Part shown: positions 27,435-36,330 of the stretch, piece after piece
Numbering within the stretch: the first letter of the stretch is position 1
How the letters are laid out: the number at the start of each line of letters is the position of its first letter
Assembly: GCA_900769795.1 (NCBI GenBank)
Contig: CAAGHZ010000001.1
Coordinates: forward strand, 30,303-94,302
Source of the DNA: Clostridia bacterium
GTDB lineage: Bacteria > Bacillota > Clostridia > Monoglobales > Monoglobaceae
Length of the DNA: 64,000 nt
Direction: 5' to 3'
Notes under the pieces: model-generated
Database searches by the model: none
Told to the model about the DNA's origin: nothing
The model's input: the letters and a program-made list of their open reading frames with translations, nothing else
Translations under genes and position numbers: made by a program

Positions 27435-28244
27435 TTAGTCACCATATTTATACTCAATATTTTTCCTGCGATATATCAGCGGGGATTCTCCGCATTTTTG
27501 CCTGAATCTGCGGGAAAAGTAAAACTGATCGCAGAATCCCAGGGTCGCGCTTATCTCACCAATGGACAACTCTCTATTTAGCAACATTAGTTTTGCCTTT
27601 TCTATTAAAAGAGTATCTATATATTCACCTGTTGACTGTCCAAATTCTCGTCGAAAATGATTATTTAGCGTGTTTCTGCAGATAAACAAATCCTCGCATA
27701 CATGTTTTACCGTCAGCCGTGCAGAGAGATGCTCCTTTATATAGTCAACGGCCATAATAACATCCGGCGAATGATTTTGATAAGATACGGCTATGCCACA
27801 CGACTTTAAAAATCTGACAATATCCAGAGAAATCCGACTGCGAAGGGCAAACAGGTCTTTCTCGTCTGTGCTGTGATAAAGGTCAACAAGTTCTTCTATA
27901 TAATCGCATCGGAATCCCTCTTGCATACTGCATAATGAAAGAATATCCTTCCCTGTAAAATCAACAACCTTAACATGAAAAAACAGTTGCTTTACATCAC
28001 CACTAATTACAGTTCTAATCGTCTGTCCGGCAGGAATCAGGTACACATTTCCCTTTCGCATCACATATTTCTTTCTGCTTACCTCAATTTCCTGCTCTCC
28101 GTCAATAATATAGTAAAGTCGTGAAAACGGAGGCGATGTCAGTTCCCACGAATATTTTGGTGCAATATGAGCAAAACCGCTTTCGACAACCTCTAGATTT
28201 ACGGTTCCTTTATTAAATTCACGCGAGTGAAAAACCTTAATCAT
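27435..28244 (-). CDS. AraC-family transcriptional regulator of the first fucosidase locus
   Basis: A 269-residue activator-type regulator. The N-terminal half (about 5-130) is a cupin-like sugar-sensing domain with RGNVYLIPAGQT. The C-terminal 100 residues carry two helix-turn-helix motifs: LTVKHVCEDLFICRNTLNNH and ISATLGFCDQFYFSRRFRQK. The ATG at 28244 is preferred since GGAG lies 9 bases upstream; an ATG at 28259 would overlap the box. It is divergent from the fucosidase gene across a 137-base gap, so it probably controls that operon in response to a glycan breakdown product. Confidence 0.9.
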   Translation of the reverse strand: MIKVFHSREFNKGTVNLEVVESGFAHIAPKYSWELTSPPFSRLYYIIDGEQEIEVSRKKYVMRKGNVYLIPAGQTIRTVISGDVKQLFFHVKVVDFTGKDILSLCSMQEGFRCDYIEELVDLYHSTDEKDLFALRSRISLDIVRFLKSCGIAVSYQNHSPDVIMAVDYIKEHLSARLTVKHVCEDLFICRNTLNNHFRREFGQSTGEYIDTLLIEKAKLMLLNRELSIGEISATLGFCDQFYFSRRFRQKCGESPLIYRRKNIEYKYGD

Positions 28245-28381
28245 TGTGCATTTCTCCATATATTGTTATCAGATATTTATGGACTTTACTGTAGTTTTGC
28301 AATAAAATCTGTTTAAAATACATATTATTTATATCATTTATTTTGGCTAATGTCAATATTTTATGAAGATTGGAGATTGTT

Positions 28382-29686
28382 ATGTTAGATTATGGAGTAA
28401 GAAAAACCCCCGGAAACACCGCCTGGTTTACCCACGACCGTCTTGGGCTTTTTATTCACTTTGGTCTGTATGCTATGCCTGCCTGCGGCGAGTGGTGTAA
28501 ACTTACAAAGCAAATTTCAGAAGAAAAATATCAAAAATACTTTGACTACTTTAATCCTGACCTTTTTGATGCACGAGAGTGGGCTAGAGCGGCAAAAAAT
28601 GCAGGTATGAAATACGCCGTTCTGACAACTAAGCACCACGAGGGATTTTGTCTCTTTGACACAAAATACACAGACTATAAAATAACCAACACTTCATTTG
28701 GCAGGGATCTTGTCAGGGAATACGCAGATGCCTTTCGAGCAGAGGGATTACATGTGGGCCTATATTACTCTCTAATAGACTGGCATCATCCTGATTTTAC
28801 AGTTGACCGCTTTCACCCAAGAGGAAAGGATAATGATACTCAGAATATAAATGACGGTCGCGATATGAAAAAATATGCAGAGTATATGCGCAATCAGGTT
28901 TCAGAACTTCTCTCAAACTACGGCAAGATTGATATTCTGTGGCTCGACTTTTCTTACGAAGGGAGCGATAAATGGCCACAGGGCAAAGGTAAAAATGAAT
29001 ATGAATCTCAGAAATTGATTGACCTTGCGCGGAAACTTCAGCCTGAAATCATTATAGATAACCGCGCAGATATTGACCAGGACATCTGGACACCCGAACA
29101 ATATCAACCCACCGAGTGGGTTAAGCACAGGGAGACCGGCGAGCCTGTTGTGTGGGAGGCATGTCATACAATGTCAGGCCTATGGGGATATAATCGTGAC
29201 GAATTAAAAGTCAAAAGTCCCGAGATGCTGATTAAGATGATTATCAAATCCGTCTCTCTTGGCGGAAATATAATTCTTAACGTCGGGCCTGACGCACGAG
29301 GCCGCTTTGACGAGTACTCTGAAAAAACTCTTAAAGAAATCGGCAAATGGATGAGTCTTAACAGTCGCTCTGTATATGGCTGCACCATGGCAATGCCGGA
29401 ATTCAAATCTCCAAACGGCTGTCTGTACACACAAAGTCAAGATGGCAAGCGCCTTTATGTGCATCTTATCGATTATCCCTTCCGCTTTCTTGAGTTACCT
29501 GGACTGGTTGGCAAAATTGACTATGCACAGTTCTTAAATGACGGAAGTGAAATTATTTTTACCGAAAACAAAGTAACGAGCCTTGCAGATTCGTATGCAA
29601 AGGATTTATCAGGCATCGTAATGCTTGAACTTCCGACAATAAAGCCTAACGTAACCATCCCTGTTATCGAACTGTTTTTAAAATAA
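28382..29686 (+). CDS. GH29 alpha-L-fucosidase
   Basis: Retaining glycoside hydrolase family 29 enzyme, 434 residues, TIM barrel at about 10-330 plus a C-terminal beta domain. The start RLGLFIHFGLYAMPACGEW and the substrate-binding TKHHEGFCLFDT (K84, H85, H86) are classic. The predicted nucleophile is D189 in DILWLDFSY. No signal peptide is seen, so it acts inside the cell on imported fucosyl-oligosaccharides. The ATG at 28382 has GGAG 6 bases upstream. First gene of a three-gene unit with an oxidoreductase and a DMT transporter. Some GH29 members with this layout act on other linkages, so fucose specificity is likely rather than proven. Confidence 0.9.
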   Translation: MLDYGVRKTPGNTAWFTHDRLGLFIHFGLYAMPACGEWCKLTKQISEEKYQKYFDYFNPDLFDAREWARAAKNAGMKYAVLTTKHHEGFCLFDTKYTDYKITNTSFGRDLVREYADAFRAEGLHVGLYYSLIDWHHPDFTVDRFHPRGKDNDTQNINDGRDMKKYAEYMRNQVSELLSNYGKIDILWLDFSYEGSDKWPQGKGKNEYESQKLIDLARKLQPEIIIDNRADIDQDIWTPEQYQPTEWVKHRETGEPVVWEACHTMSGLWGYNRDELKVKSPEMLIKMIIKSVSLGGNIILNVGPDARGRFDEYSEKTLKEIGKWMSLNSRSVYGCTMAMPEFKSPNGCLYTQSQDGKRLYVHLIDYPFRFLELPGLVGKIDYAQFLNDGSEIIFTENKVTSLADSYAKDLSGIVMLELPTIKPNVTIPVIELFLK

Positions 29687-29699
29687 AGGAGTGATTGAT

Positions 29700-30965
29700 T
29701 TGAAAAAAGAAAAGTTACGAATTGCCCTTGTAGGTTGCGGTCAGTTTTGTCGCAATTTTGTGCCTTTGTTTCGCGACCATCCGGCAGTCGAATATGTGGC
29801 CGTATGTGACAAATTCCGCAACCGTGCAGAAGACTTTCAAACCACATATGGCGTGGGCCGTGTTATAGACACCTTCGACGATGTACTTGCTGCTGATGAC
29901 ATTAACGCAGTTGCAATTTTCACACAACGTGACCTCCATGGTGATATGGCAATGCGCTCACTTATGGCGGGCAAGCATGTGTATTCGGCCGTGCCAATGT
30001 CTCTTAAAGCAGAAGACATTCTTGAGATTGTTAGACTTGTCAAAGAAACCGGCCTGACATATTCAATGGGGGAGACAGGTGTATACAGACCTGCAGCAAT
30101 CTTCTGCCGCAAAAAATTTGCCTCCGGCGAAATGGGCGACATGGTTTACGCCGAGGCACAATACAATCACGATATGAAGCGTCTTTACCATGTGTTTCAA
30201 AACACAGAGGGTGACAAATGGAGATTAATGGCAGGACTTCCTCCTATGTTATATCCAACACACTCAACCTCTATGGTGTTATCGTCAGCAAACACACACG
30301 CTGTAAAGGTTGCGGCGTTTGGTATGGAGGATAGATATGACACTGATATTTTTGGCAAAGGTAAAAATTATTGGGATAATCCTTTTTCAAATACCTCAAT
30401 GCTCTTAAAACTCAACAACGGGGCTATTGCGCGCATCAGCGAGAACAGACGAATAGCGTGGCACTTTCCAGAAACTTACCTCTCATCTTTTAATGGTACT
30501 AAAGCCTCTTACGAATGTTCCCTTGCGCAGCACAGTTATGTACAGATGAAAGAAGACGGTCTTGTTGACTTTACCGATGTGAGTGACCTACTCAACCCAA
30601 CTGAACTGACCGCTCATAAACACGACATTGACTTTATGAAACAAATTTCCAACAACAAGTGGTCTCGTGGCGAGGCTCCTATTCAGATGACCGCACGTCT
30701 TCCCAAAGAGTTTGTCTCCCTCCACACAGGACACGGTGGCACACATAAGTTTATGGTAGACGACTTCTGTCAGGCTTACGCAACTGGCAAACTCTCTCCT
30801 ACCAACGCATGGACGGCTGCAAGGTATAACCTTCCCGGCCTTATTGCTCACCAAAGCGCATTAAACGGCGGTGCAACCATGGATATCCCCGACCTAGGAG
30901 ACCCTCCTGCACATCTTGAAGTTCTATCTCTTGACCGCACTGAAAACGAGGACGACTACAGATGA
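29700..30965 (+). CDS. Gfo/Idh/MocA-family oxidoreductase lacking the EKP lysine
   Basis: NAD(P)-dependent sugar dehydrogenase fold, 421 residues. The Rossmann start IALVGCGQFCRNFV (8-21) is normal. The usual EKP motif that supplies the catalytic lysine is replaced: residues 91-100 read GKHVYSAVPM, so A97-V98-P99 stand in its place. The downstream catalytic-His segment reads MLYPTHSTS. It is longer than many family members. A TTG at 29700 is chosen because AAAGGAG lies 8 bases upstream; the GTG at 29691 overlaps that box. Its stop overlaps the start of the transporter gene by four bases. Substrate unknown; it could use an atypical mechanism or act as a glycosidase like GH109 relatives. Confidence 0.85.
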   Translation: MKKEKLRIALVGCGQFCRNFVPLFRDHPAVEYVAVCDKFRNRAEDFQTTYGVGRVIDTFDDVLAADDINAVAIFTQRDLHGDMAMRSLMAGKHVYSAVPMSLKAEDILEIVRLVKETGLTYSMGETGVYRPAAIFCRKKFASGEMGDMVYAEAQYNHDMKRLYHVFQNTEGDKWRLMAGLPPMLYPTHSTSMVLSSANTHAVKVAAFGMEDRYDTDIFGKGKNYWDNPFSNTSMLLKLNNGAIARISENRRIAWHFPETYLSSFNGTKASYECSLAQHSYVQMKEDGLVDFTDVSDLLNPTELTAHKHDIDFMKQISNNKWSRGEAPIQMTARLPKEFVSLHTGHGGTHKFMVDDFCQAYATGKLSPTNAWTAARYNLPGLIAHQSALNGGATMDIPDLGDPPAHLEVLSLDRTENEDDYR

Positions 30966-31834
30966 AATACTTAGTAATGACAGTTTCCATTTTATTATCC
31001 GTACTCAATGCTTGTTTGCTTAAAAGCTATACCAACGGGCAAAATAAGACATATAACACCCTTCTCTTTAACAGTGGGGTCTGTGCTATGTGGGCAACGC
31101 TTCTCTCCGGCCTCCTAGCCATTTCAGTCAATGAAGTAAACCTAACAACGGTAGGTTTTGGAATCGTATATGGAGTAATTCTGTTTGCCTTCTTATTTTA
31201 TAAGACCTCAACTATGCAAACAGGTCCCATTACTCTTGGAACTTTGGTTGGCAGTTGCGCATTTTTGATTACAATCATATATGGAGTTGGCTTTTGCGAT
31301 GAAAGTATAAACATCGAGCAAATTTCAGGAATTCTTCTGTTAATTATATCGCTTGTTTTTTGTATAAACCCTAAAAAAAGTACAGAAATTCTAACCGGTA
31401 AATGGCTCTTTAATTGCACATGTTTTTTCCTTGCAGGTGGCGCGGTAGGAATTTTATACAAAATTTTTGGTGCTTCTCCCGTCAAAGATAATGCTGATGC
31501 TATGCTTTGTACTGCGGCAATTGTCGGTTTTCTGCTCTTTCTTATAAGCAATATAATATTTTCTGCAAAGAATAAATGTAACATAAAGCCTTGCAAACGC
31601 ACCGTTGTATATATGATACTAAGTGGGATTGCAAGCTGCATATATATTAGACTTAATATTTCTTTGTCAGCTATAATTCCAAGCGTTGTTTTCTTTCCGG
31701 TAAGCAACGGAGGCATGGTTATTCTGTCCGCACTATGCGGAAAATTAGTGTACGGCGAAAAACTCAACCGCAGACAATCAGCCGGTATAATTCTCGGTTG
31801 TGTCGCTATATTGATTATTGGGTGTGCCCAATAG
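30962..31834 (+). CDS. EamA/DMT-family transporter
   Basis: Integral membrane protein, 290 residues with about ten hydrophobic segments arranged as two five-helix repeats, as in the drug/metabolite transporter superfamily. The end GEKLNRRQSAGIILGCVAILIIG (RRQSAGIILG is the recognisable part) is the typical last repeat. It starts within the stop of the oxidoreductase (ATGA). Since no ABC, PTS or MFS sugar transporter is found in this locus, it may import or export the sugar or oxidised product; direction and substrate are unknown. Confidence 0.85.
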   Translation: MKYLVMTVSILLSVLNACLLKSYTNGQNKTYNTLLFNSGVCAMWATLLSGLLAISVNEVNLTTVGFGIVYGVILFAFLFYKTSTMQTGPITLGTLVGSCAFLITIIYGVGFCDESINIEQISGILLLIISLVFCINPKKSTEILTGKWLFNCTCFFLAGGAVGILYKIFGASPVKDNADAMLCTAAIVGFLLFLISNIIFSAKNKCNIKPCKRTVVYMILSGIASCIYIRLNISLSAIIPSVVFFPVSNGGMVILSALCGKLVYGEKLNRRQSAGIILGCVAILIIGCAQ

Positions 31835-31852
31835 TTTATCAGTTTTTAACAT

Positions 31853-31890
31853 AAAAAAAGAACTACAGATTGATTGTAGTTCTTTACTTT
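31853..31890. terminator. Bidirectional terminator between the DMT transporter and mgsA
   Basis: AAAGAACTACA and TGTAGTTCTTT, 11 base pairs, seven-base loop. A runs on the left and T runs on the right let it work for both converging genes. Confidence 0.82.
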
Positions 31891-31895
31891 TATCT

Positions 31896-32300
31896 TTATG
31901 CTTTTGGGTTAACGATGTCTCTCCAGCCGAGGTCACCGCGCTCAATACCCATAATCAGCACTTCTGCCGTTGCAATGTTAGTTGCAAGAGGCACGTTGTG
32001 AACATCGCAGAGTCTGAAAAGCGAACTGATATCCGGTTCATGAGGCTGTGCAGTAAGCGGGTCTCTGAAAAACAATACGCAGTCAATCTCGTTATATGCA
32101 ACTCTGGCGCCAATCTGCTGGTCGCCACCCTCAGGACCTGAAAGGAATTTACTTATCGGAAGTCCGGTAGCCTCTTCAACAAGGTTTCCGGTTGTACCTG
32201 TAGCAAACAAGTTGTGTTTTTTAAGTATACCACTGTATGCTATACAAAAGTCAACCATTAGTTCCTTCTTCTTATCATGAGCAATTAATGCAATGTTCAT
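31896..32300 (-). CDS. mgsA: Methylglyoxal synthase
   Basis: Converts dihydroxyacetone phosphate to methylglyoxal and phosphate, a bypass that releases phosphate when sugar phosphates accumulate. At 134 residues it has the family length. The motifs are clear: [10 protein letters not shown] at the start, [21 protein letters not shown] with the catalytic aspartate, and [14 protein letters not shown]. It sits downstream of the mre-pbp2 block but has its own promoter and a leader of about 130 bases with two alternative stems. Regulation by the leader is speculation. Confidence 0.96.
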   Translation of the reverse strand: MNIALIAHDKKKELMVDFCIAYSGILKKHNLFATGTTGNLVEEATGLPISKFLSGPEGGDQQIGARVAYNEIDCVLFFRDPLTAQPHEPDISSLFRLCDVHNVPLATNIATAEVLIMGIERGDLGWRDIVNPKA

Positions 32301-32338
32301 AAGCTTTCACCTCTTTGCAATTCTACCATTTAGGTTCT

Positions 32339-32389
32339 GCATACACTTGCCAAGATATATGTATGCTATGCGGCTTGTAAATATATCTT
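32339..32389 (-). promoter_or_regulatory. Possible structured leader of mgsA with two mutually exclusive stems
   Basis: Stem 1 pairs 32352-32360 with 32381-32389 (AAGATATAT/ATATATCTT). Stem 2 pairs 32339-32344 with 32361-32366 (GCATAC/GTATGC), with one arm of stem 1 in its loop. Only one can form at a time. No known riboswitch consensus was recognised. Confidence 0.4.
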
Positions 32390-32438
32390 TTTTCTCTACG
32401 CAAACCGCACTGATAACAACTTCTTCTTTATGTTATCT

Positions 32439-32467
32439 ATAATATCATAATCTTTTCCAAAAGTCAA
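32439..32467 (-). promoter_or_regulatory. Sigma-A-type promoter for mgsA
   Basis: Minus strand TTGACT, 17-base spacer, TATTAT; the nearest-to-consensus promoter of this part of the window. It implies a leader of about 130 bases. Confidence 0.75.
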
Positions 32468-32518
32468 AGATAAATACAGTATTTTTTTATATTTTACTCT
32501 TGATGTCCGGACAAATCT

Positions 32519-34828
32519 CTACAAAGTCCCTTCTCCCTCGGATTCGGATGGTGTTTTTTCTATTGAATTTTCCGGTTTCTTTCCATCTGCATTGTCTTTA
32601 TTGCTATTTTTATTGGAAGTTGCACCGTTGTCTTTATTGCTTGGCAATACTGCATCAGGGATGCTTGTGCCTTCCTTTTGGCTCTCGCCATCTTCCCGGT
32701 CATCGTATTTTCCATCTTTAATATCCATATAGGCATCAAACACAGCTCGTGCCACATTTGCCGCAAACACACTCTTTTCGCCATGTTCTATTATTACCGC
32801 TATTACGATTTCAGGGTCATCGTATGGTGCAAAGCCCACAAACAACACATTGTCTTTTCCATCAGGCACTTCGGCTGTACCCGTCTTGCCCGCCGCCTTA
32901 TATTTGCTCGTAGCAAAAGCTGCCTGCGCTGTTCCCATGGTTACAACCTGACGCATTCCTGATTTCACCGCATTAAATGTACTATCTGAGATCGGTGTGT
33001 TTGACAATACTTTATGTTCATTTTTAAACACAACCTCATCTGTGTCATAATCAACAATCTCGTCAACCAAATGCAGAGAGTATCTCTTGCCTCTGTTAAG
33101 AATAGTACATACATATGACGCAAGTTGCGCAGGGGTAAACATATTATCAGACTGTCCTATTGACGCCTGCAAAACGTCACCCGGATACCATATTCCACCA
33201 GATGCCTCACGCGCCTTGGGGCTTGCGAGAATTCCTGTGCTCTCGGGGAGTTCAATACCGGTATTCTCTCCAAGTCCAAACCCTGTCGCATATTCATCTA
33301 TGGTTTCGATGCCCGTACGTCTACCTACATCATAAAAGAAATAGTTGCACGAAACCCCAATAGCCTCAGAGACCTCTATCGTTCCGTGAGTTGCCCCTGT
33401 CGATGAATACACAAGACAAGTCGGCTGATATGAATCATAATAGGTATACTTACCTTTATCTGCAATATAAGTTCCGGGGGTTATTACGCCTGTTTCCAAC
33501 GCCGCAATAGCCGTCAAGGGCTTAAAGGTAGACCCCGGAGAATACGTTCCGCTGAGAACTCTGTTTATAAGCGGCTTTGCCTTAGAGCTCAATAATTTCT
33601 CATAATCCTCGTTAAATGTTGTCAAATCATAAGACGGATACGAAGCCATAGCAAGCACGCCACCCGTTTTGGGATTTACTGCAATTGCCGCTCCTGCGCC
33701 GTTTGTGCCAACCGATGTCAGCACTTGCGCACTCAACGCTCTTTCCATCTCTTTTTGCAGATCAATATTAATAGTAAGTCTTGCAAAGTTGCCCGGTTTT
33801 GGCTCACTGTTTCCTATTATCTGCGTAACTCCACCACTGCGGTTCATCTCTACACTTTTGTATCCATCCTGCCCCTTAAGATATGGTTCAAGCACCTTCT
33901 CAAGTCCGTCTTTTCCAATAATATCGGTCATCCCGTAGCCTTCATTCTTCATTTCCTCATATTCTTCAGCATAAATCCTGCCTGTTCTTCCAAGAATATG
34001 AGCCGCCATAGTGCCGTTTGCAAAAGACCTTATTGGCTCTATTACGATTTCCACTCCTCTAAATCTCATAAACTGCTCTTTTATCTGTTGTTGCACAATC
34101 TTGTCTACATCATGAGAGAGTATATACGGGTTTTTCTCGCTGAACCTTGCCTTATCCATAGCATATCTTATAGCGACAACAGTCAGCGCTTTTTTATCGT
34201 CAAACTCCGATGAAACCGAGTATTTTTTCTTATAAAAGTCAAAAATCTGATCAGCAGATGTATATTCAGTCAGTTTATTATCCTTTTTCCATTTGTCCAG
34301 GGCTTTCTCGTCTTTTTTTCTTTTTTCTTCTATTCTTTTCTGTCCGGACTCTGCGTCCTCGTCATCTTTTTCTTCTTTATCTGTGCCTTCAATCTTTTTT
34401 ATTGGGCTTACCCCTTCGACTTTTCTTGTTCCGCCATTGCTTTCTATGTCAAAATCAAATTCAAGTTCTCCTGTAATTTTATTCCTTACAATAGGAAACA
34501 AACTCTCAATCTCTCCTCCATAAAGAGCTGTAAGATGTGCAGCATCATAAAGTATGCGATTGAGCTCATCCTCTGTTATGTCTATTTTCTGAATCTGTAT
34601 ACTGGCACCCATCCTGTTTTCTACAATCGGTCTATCATTGCAATCAAGAATTTCTCCTCTTGGCGCAGGGATGGAATACGCTCGAACCAGACGTCTGTTT
34701 GCCTGCCCTTCATAATCCGACCCCTTTACAATCTGTAAATCAAAGAGGCGCACGAAACAAACCATTGCCAGAACAAGTGCAATAGCAATAACTATACCAA
34801 GTCTTCTCCCTGATACCATGTTTCGCAT
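32519..34828 (-). CDS. mrdA: Penicillin-binding protein 2 (elongation-specific transpeptidase)
   Basis: Class B PBP that crosslinks peptidoglycan for cell elongation. It has an N-terminal membrane anchor (residues 9-30), then the pedestal domain with PAPRGEILD. The transpeptidase domain has the active serine S433 in STFK, S493-C494-N495 (SxN) and K648-T649-G650. At 769 residues it is long. A charged insertion at about 147-190 is rich in K, E and D, and a low-complexity hydrophilic tail of about 60 residues follows residue 708. It is the last gene of the mreBCD-pbp2 block. It ends in low-complexity sequence, so a role for the tail is unknown. Confidence 0.95.
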   Translation of the reverse strand: MRNMVSGRRLGIVIAIALVLAMVCFVRLFDLQIVKGSDYEGQANRRLVRAYSIPAPRGEILDCNDRPIVENRMGASIQIQKIDITEDELNRILYDAAHLTALYGGEIESLFPIVRNKITGELEFDFDIESNGGTRKVEGVSPIKKIEGTDKEEKDDEDAESGQKRIEEKRKKDEKALDKWKKDNKLTEYTSADQIFDFYKKKYSVSSEFDDKKALTVVAIRYAMDKARFSEKNPYILSHDVDKIVQQQIKEQFMRFRGVEIVIEPIRSFANGTMAAHILGRTGRIYAEEYEEMKNEGYGMTDIIGKDGLEKVLEPYLKGQDGYKSVEMNRSGGVTQIIGNSEPKPGNFARLTINIDLQKEMERALSAQVLTSVGTNGAGAAIAVNPKTGGVLAMASYPSYDLTTFNEDYEKLLSSKAKPLINRVLSGTYSPGSTFKPLTAIAALETGVITPGTYIADKGKYTYYDSYQPTCLVYSSTGATHGTIEVSEAIGVSCNYFFYDVGRRTGIETIDEYATGFGLGENTGIELPESTGILASPKAREASGGIWYPGDVLQASIGQSDNMFTPAQLASYVCTILNRGKRYSLHLVDEIVDYDTDEVVFKNEHKVLSNTPISDSTFNAVKSGMRQVVTMGTAQAAFATSKYKAAGKTGTAEVPDGKDNVLFVGFAPYDDPEIVIAVIIEHGEKSVFAANVARAVFDAYMDIKDGKYDDREDGESQKEGTSIPDAVLPSNKDNGATSNKNSNKDNADGKKPENSIEKTPSESEGEGTL

Positions 34829-34850
34829 TTTTTCGCCTCATTTCATATTT

Positions 34851-35360
34851 TTATATGCCATATCTTCTATTTATCAATCCAAAACTTTTTTCTATAAGTC
34901 TGTATATAACAAAACAAAGTACAGACGAATATAATGACTCAAGAATAATAACACGGGTAAAGGCCAACCAGAATCCTAAGCCTCCCCACACCATATTATA
35001 AGCAATATAATATACGATTCCGCTTATCATCGATATAGCAAAAACTATCACCGTTGCCGCAACGCTGCCCGTACCGCTTATAAACCTTTCGCAAAGTAAT
35101 CCCGCAAAGAGACCGGCATACATATAAAGCAACGCATTTACGCCTATCATTCTACCAATAATAAAATCAAAGACCAGACCATAAACAAATCCACAGACAG
35201 CCCCGGTCTTTTTTCCTTTTATCATGGCTGCCGCCAATACAAAAACAAGGAACAAATTTGGTGCAATCCCAAACACACTTATTGAACTGATTAACGTCGG
35301 CTGCAAGACGGCTATCACAAAAAGCCATATCGCATAAAACAAAACATTTATTACCTTCAT
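34851..35360 (-). CDS. mreD: Rod shape-determining protein MreD
   Basis: Small integral membrane protein, 169 residues with five to six membrane segments, belonging to the elongasome. It has the family opening of a long hydrophobic helix ending in QPTLISSISVFGIAPNL and the segment GFVYGLVFDFIIGRMIGVNAL with the characteristic GlyLeu-Asp-type turn. The gene lies 16 bases after mreC and 22 bases before the pbp2 start. Assignment depends on hydrophobic profile plus the mreBC-mreD-pbp2 order, which is strong. Confidence 0.93.
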   Translation of the reverse strand: MKVINVLFYAIWLFVIAVLQPTLISSISVFGIAPNLFLVFVLAAAMIKGKKTGAVCGFVYGLVFDFIIGRMIGVNALLYMYAGLFAGLLCERFISGTGSVAATVIVFAISMISGIVYYIAYNMVWGGLGFWLAFTRVIILESLYSSVLCFVIYRLIEKSFGLINRRYGI

Positions 35361-35376
35361 ATTTTATAAACTCTTT

Positions 35377-36294
35377 CTACTCATCAAGATTATCATCGTC
35401 ATCAGACTCAGTCTCTTCAGTCTCATCGTATGTTTCGTAATCTTCTTCGGTCAAATCTGCCTCTGTGTAATCAATTACAACAAAAACCTCGTTAACCTTT
35501 GATATATCTGCCAGCGGCTCGATTGTGGCCGCCTTTGACATAGTTGCGTTTTCGTCATACACTTCTGTAACCACACCGACCAACAGCCCTTTTGGGAAAA
35601 TCCCTCCAAGCCCTGAGGTTTCTATGAAATCCCCTTGTTTTATATCTGTATCTCTTGCTATATACCCAAGACGGCATTTACCTGAAAATCTGAGTTCTGC
35701 ATTGCCCTCTATAATGCCAACCTCTTTTGACCTTTTTATAATCGCTCCAACTGATGACTGGGGGTCAAGAATAGTTATTACATCTGCCCAATCTTTGCCA
35801 ACTCGGGATACTTGTCCTATAAGTTCTCTGTTCGAGTTCACAACGGGCTGATTTATCTCAACTCCATCATCGCTCCCGCTGCTTATTGTAAACGAAGAAT
35901 ACCAGTTTGTAGGGTCTTTTGCAATAACCGACGCCGCAACCATATCTATTCTTGTCTCACGCTCAAATAGTTTTAACATTTTGCGGAACTCATTATTCTC
36001 ATTTTCAAGTCCCCTCATTTCAAGAATCTGTTTTTGCAAATTAGTATTTTCATTTCTCAATCTCTCGTTTTCAGCCCCGAGTTTTTTTACATTGCCAAAA
36101 TATTCAGCAAACCCTGAAAGCCATCCACCGGCGCCCGATACAGCCCCCTGAGATGGCGCAACTACGCCTCCTCCTACGTTCTCAATCACTGAGGTCTGTC
36201 TGCCGCGAGCGCTGTATACCCCTATAATTACGGCCGCACCTATCGTCACCAAAACCAAAAATAGAGCCAGTCTGTTTTGGAATAATCTTCTCAC
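35377..36294 (-). CDS. mreC: Rod shape-determining protein MreC
   Basis: Scaffold that links cytoplasmic MreB to periplasmic-side wall enzymes. It has 305 residues: a membrane anchor at about 8-26, a coiled coil at about 62-110 (KKLGAENERLRNENTNLQKQ and onwards), then the beta-barrel domains with VIAKDPTNWYSSF and SGLGGIFPKGLLVGVV. The C-terminus is a strongly acidic tail of about 30 residues rich in D and E, unusual in length. The start is a GTG at 36294 with an AGGAG box upstream. Confidence 0.94.
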   Translation of the reverse strand: MRRLFQNRLALFLVLVTIGAAVIIGVYSARGRQTSVIENVGGGVVAPSQGAVSGAGGWLSGFAEYFGNVKKLGAENERLRNENTNLQKQILEMRGLENENNEFRKMLKLFERETRIDMVAASVIAKDPTNWYSSFTISSGSDDGVEINQPVVNSNRELIGQVSRVGKDWADVITILDPQSSVGAIIKRSKEVGIIEGNAELRFSGKCRLGYIARDTDIKQGDFIETSGLGGIFPKGLLVGVVTEVYDENATMSKAATIEPLADISKVNEVFVVIDYTEADLTEEDYETYDETEETESDDDDNLDE

Positions 36295-36330
36295 ATTATC
36301 ACTCCTATGTATAGAGTCAATTTACCTTCC

